Assembly (NCBI GenBank): GCA_002428885.1
Contig: DIYE01000267.1
Location: forward strand, 1-33,710
Source: Alphaproteobacteria bacterium UBA6062
Lineage (GTDB): Bacteria > Pseudomonadota > Alphaproteobacteria > Sneathiellales > Sneathiellaceae
Length of the DNA: 33,710 nucleotides
Direction: 5' to 3'
Shown: piece by piece, positions 32,429 through 33,710 of the stretch
Numbering within the stretch: position 1 is the first letter of the stretch
Layout: every line of letters begins with the position of its first letter
The notes under the pieces: generated by a model
Database searches by the model: none
What the model was told of the DNA's origin: nothing
What the model saw: only the letters and a program-made list of their open reading frames with translations
Made by a program: the position numbers and the translations under genes

Positions 32429-33710
32429 TCGCACCCAAAGCCATTATCCTGCTGAACGATTCCGGTCGCGAGACAGCGGACAAGCTGCTTGAGCTTTATC
32501 CCGATGCGCTGATCCACGGTCTGGGTGGCCGGGTTACCGATGCCCATATAACGTTCCAGCAAACCGCCCGACATCTTCAGGAACTCTATAAAAGCGGAAC
32601 ACCGATCCTCGGGATTTGTGCTTCAGCCATTTTGGTTCGGTGTCTGGCGCCTGTTCTGGATAACAAGCATGTGGAGCCTGCGGTTGTTTCCATTGCGGAA
32701 ACGGGCTCGGTTGTTGTTCCGCTTCTGGGAGGCCATCATGGGGCCAACGATCTGGCCCGAACCATTGCAACTCATATGGATGGAACGCCTGCGATCACAA
32801 CCGCAAGCGATCTGCATTTCAATATCGCCCTCGATAATCCGCCTGCTGGTCTCACCCTTGGTAATCCGGAAGATATGAAGGTCTTCGCCGGAAAACTGCT
32901 GGGCGGCAGTACGATCCGGTTGAAAGGGGAGCATTCCTGGCTGCAGCAGTCTGATCTGCCTTTCTCGGAAGAGGGAGATCTCCGGATTGTTGTCACCGAA
33001 GACAATATTCAGGGCGACGAGTGGACACTGGTCTATCATCCAAAGACCCTGGCCGTCGGGGTCGGCTGTGAACGCGGTGCCGCAGCAGATGAGCTTCTGT
33101 CGCTGGTTCAGCAAACGCTGGCTGCCGAAAATCTCAGCCCGCTATCTGTTGCCTGTCTAACCTCCGTCGATGTTAAAGCCGATGAACAGGCGGTTCATGA
33201 AGCAGCAAATCATTTTGGTTTATCGCCTCGCTTTTTCCCGGCAGAAATTCTCGAGCAGGAAACACCCAGGCTGAAGACTCCGTCAGAGATCGTGTTTAAG
33301 GAAGTTGGCTGTCATGGCGTCAGCGAAGGGGCTGCTCTTGCAGCGGCAGGATCTTCATCGGATCTGGTAATGCCTAAACAGAAATCCAGACGTGCAACCT
33401 GCGCCATTGCGAAAAGCGGCACTCCCATTGATCTTGCCGGAACCGGTAAGCCCCAAGGCAAGCTTTCCGTGATCGGTATCGGACCCGGGCAGGATGCCTG
33501 GCGGACACCGGAAGCCAGCCTGCTGATAGAAGACTCCACAGACCTGGTCGCTTACGGCCTCTATCTGGACCTTCTGGGACCTGCTATCCAGGGCAAAACC
33601 CGCCATGACTTTGATCTCGGGGAAGAGGAGACCCGAGTAAGAGCCGCCCTTGATCTCGCGGCACAAGGAAAGAATGTCGCCCTTATCTCATCCGGTGATA
33701 TCGGCATCTA
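32419..33710 (+). CDS. cobJ: CbiG-CobJ fusion (cobalt-precorrin-5A hydrolase-like plus precorrin-3B C17-methyltransferase), 3' end beyond window
   Basis: An open frame of at least 430 codons running off the window end. The N-terminal CbiG-type region (about 1-335) includes ILLNDSGRETADKLLELYP, VVPLLGGHHGANDLAR, GVGCERGAAADELLSLV and a CobE/CbiG-C-like end. The CobJ domain begins at about 350 with LSVIGIGPGQDAWRTPEA. It continues with DLVAYGLYLDLLG and ISSGDIGI, so only the start of the methyltransferase is present. CobJ methylates C17 and contracts the ring; CbiG opens the delta-lactone in the oxygen-independent route. The start ATG 32419 overlaps cobI by 10 bases. The gene is cut only by the window edge, not broken. 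Confidence 0.93.
   Translation, partial: MEIVAPKAIILLNDSGRETADKLLELYPDALIHGLGGRVTDAHITFQQTARHLQELYKSGTPILGICASAILVRCLAPVLDNKHVEPAVVSIAETGSVVVPLLGGHHGANDLARTIATHMDGTPAITTASDLHFNIALDNPPAGLTLGNPEDMKVFAGKLLGGSTIRLKGEHSWLQQSDLPFSEEGDLRIVVTEDNIQGDEWTLVYHPKTLAVGVGCERGAAADELLSLVQQTLAAENLSPLSVACLTSVDVKADEQAVHEAANHFGLSPRFFPAEILEQETPRLKTPSEIVFKEVGCHGVSEGAALAAAGSSSDLVMPKQKSRRATCAIAKSGTPIDLAGTGKPQGKLSVIGIGPGQDAWRTPEASLLIEDSTDLVAYGLYLDLLGPAIQGKTRHDFDLGEEETRVRAALDLAAQGKNVALISSGDIGI

Overview
This looks like a chromosomal segment of an aerobic, free-living (perhaps marine) alphaproteobacterium with roughly 50% GC. The aerobic-type cobalamin genes (cobW-cobN-cobO-cobQ, cobH-cobL-cobI-cobJ), the LuxR-type regulator and the tight ATGA-style gene overlaps all fit that group. 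I cannot name the genus. I see no insertion sequences, phage genes, tRNA or rRNA genes, or CRISPR arrays.

Positions 1-2943 hold housekeeping and regulatory genes: a two-domain universal stress protein, an RluE-type pseudouridine synthase, and a receiver-HTH regulator. Positions 2986-14927 hold a type I secretion and adhesin-processing island. It contains a TolC-like outer-membrane protein, an LssB/LapB-type ABC exporter and a HlyD/LapC-type adaptor. Around these sit two pairs, each made of a LapG-like periplasmic transglutaminase-fold protease and a membrane-bound periplasmic-sensor/PAS/HD-GYP protein. One LapG has an intact Cys-His-Asp triad. The other has Ser in place of Cys. Both HD-GYP domains have lost most metal ligands. 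No LapD (GGDEF-EAL receptor) and no giant adhesin is present in the window. My main hypothesis is that degenerate HD-GYP receptors replace LapD in a Lap-like switch for surface-adhesin retention, with the dead LapG as a decoy or regulator. A small acidic protein ends the island.

Positions 15148-19372 hold assorted genes: a secreted trypsin-like protease with a small lipoprotein, a DUF924 protein, a short-chain dehydrogenase, an unrecognised helical protein, and an orphan Mla-type ABC ATPase with an altered H-loop.

Positions 19479-33710 are a cobalamin biosynthesis cluster. A threonine-phosphate decarboxylase gene is followed by a B12 riboswitch with a plausible promoter. The riboswitch leads into a 32-codon ORF, then cobW, cobN, cobO and cobQ. 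cbiB lies on the opposite strand. Beyond it a second operon runs cbiX, cobH, cobL, cobI and a cbiG-cobJ fusion that is cut off by the window end. The cluster carries both the late cobalt-insertion machinery (CobN/CobW) and an early-insertion-type chelatase (CbiX) with a CbiG domain. The remaining steps (for example CobA, CobM, CobK, CobB, CobS/CobT, CobP, CobV) are not in the window and probably lie to the right or elsewhere.
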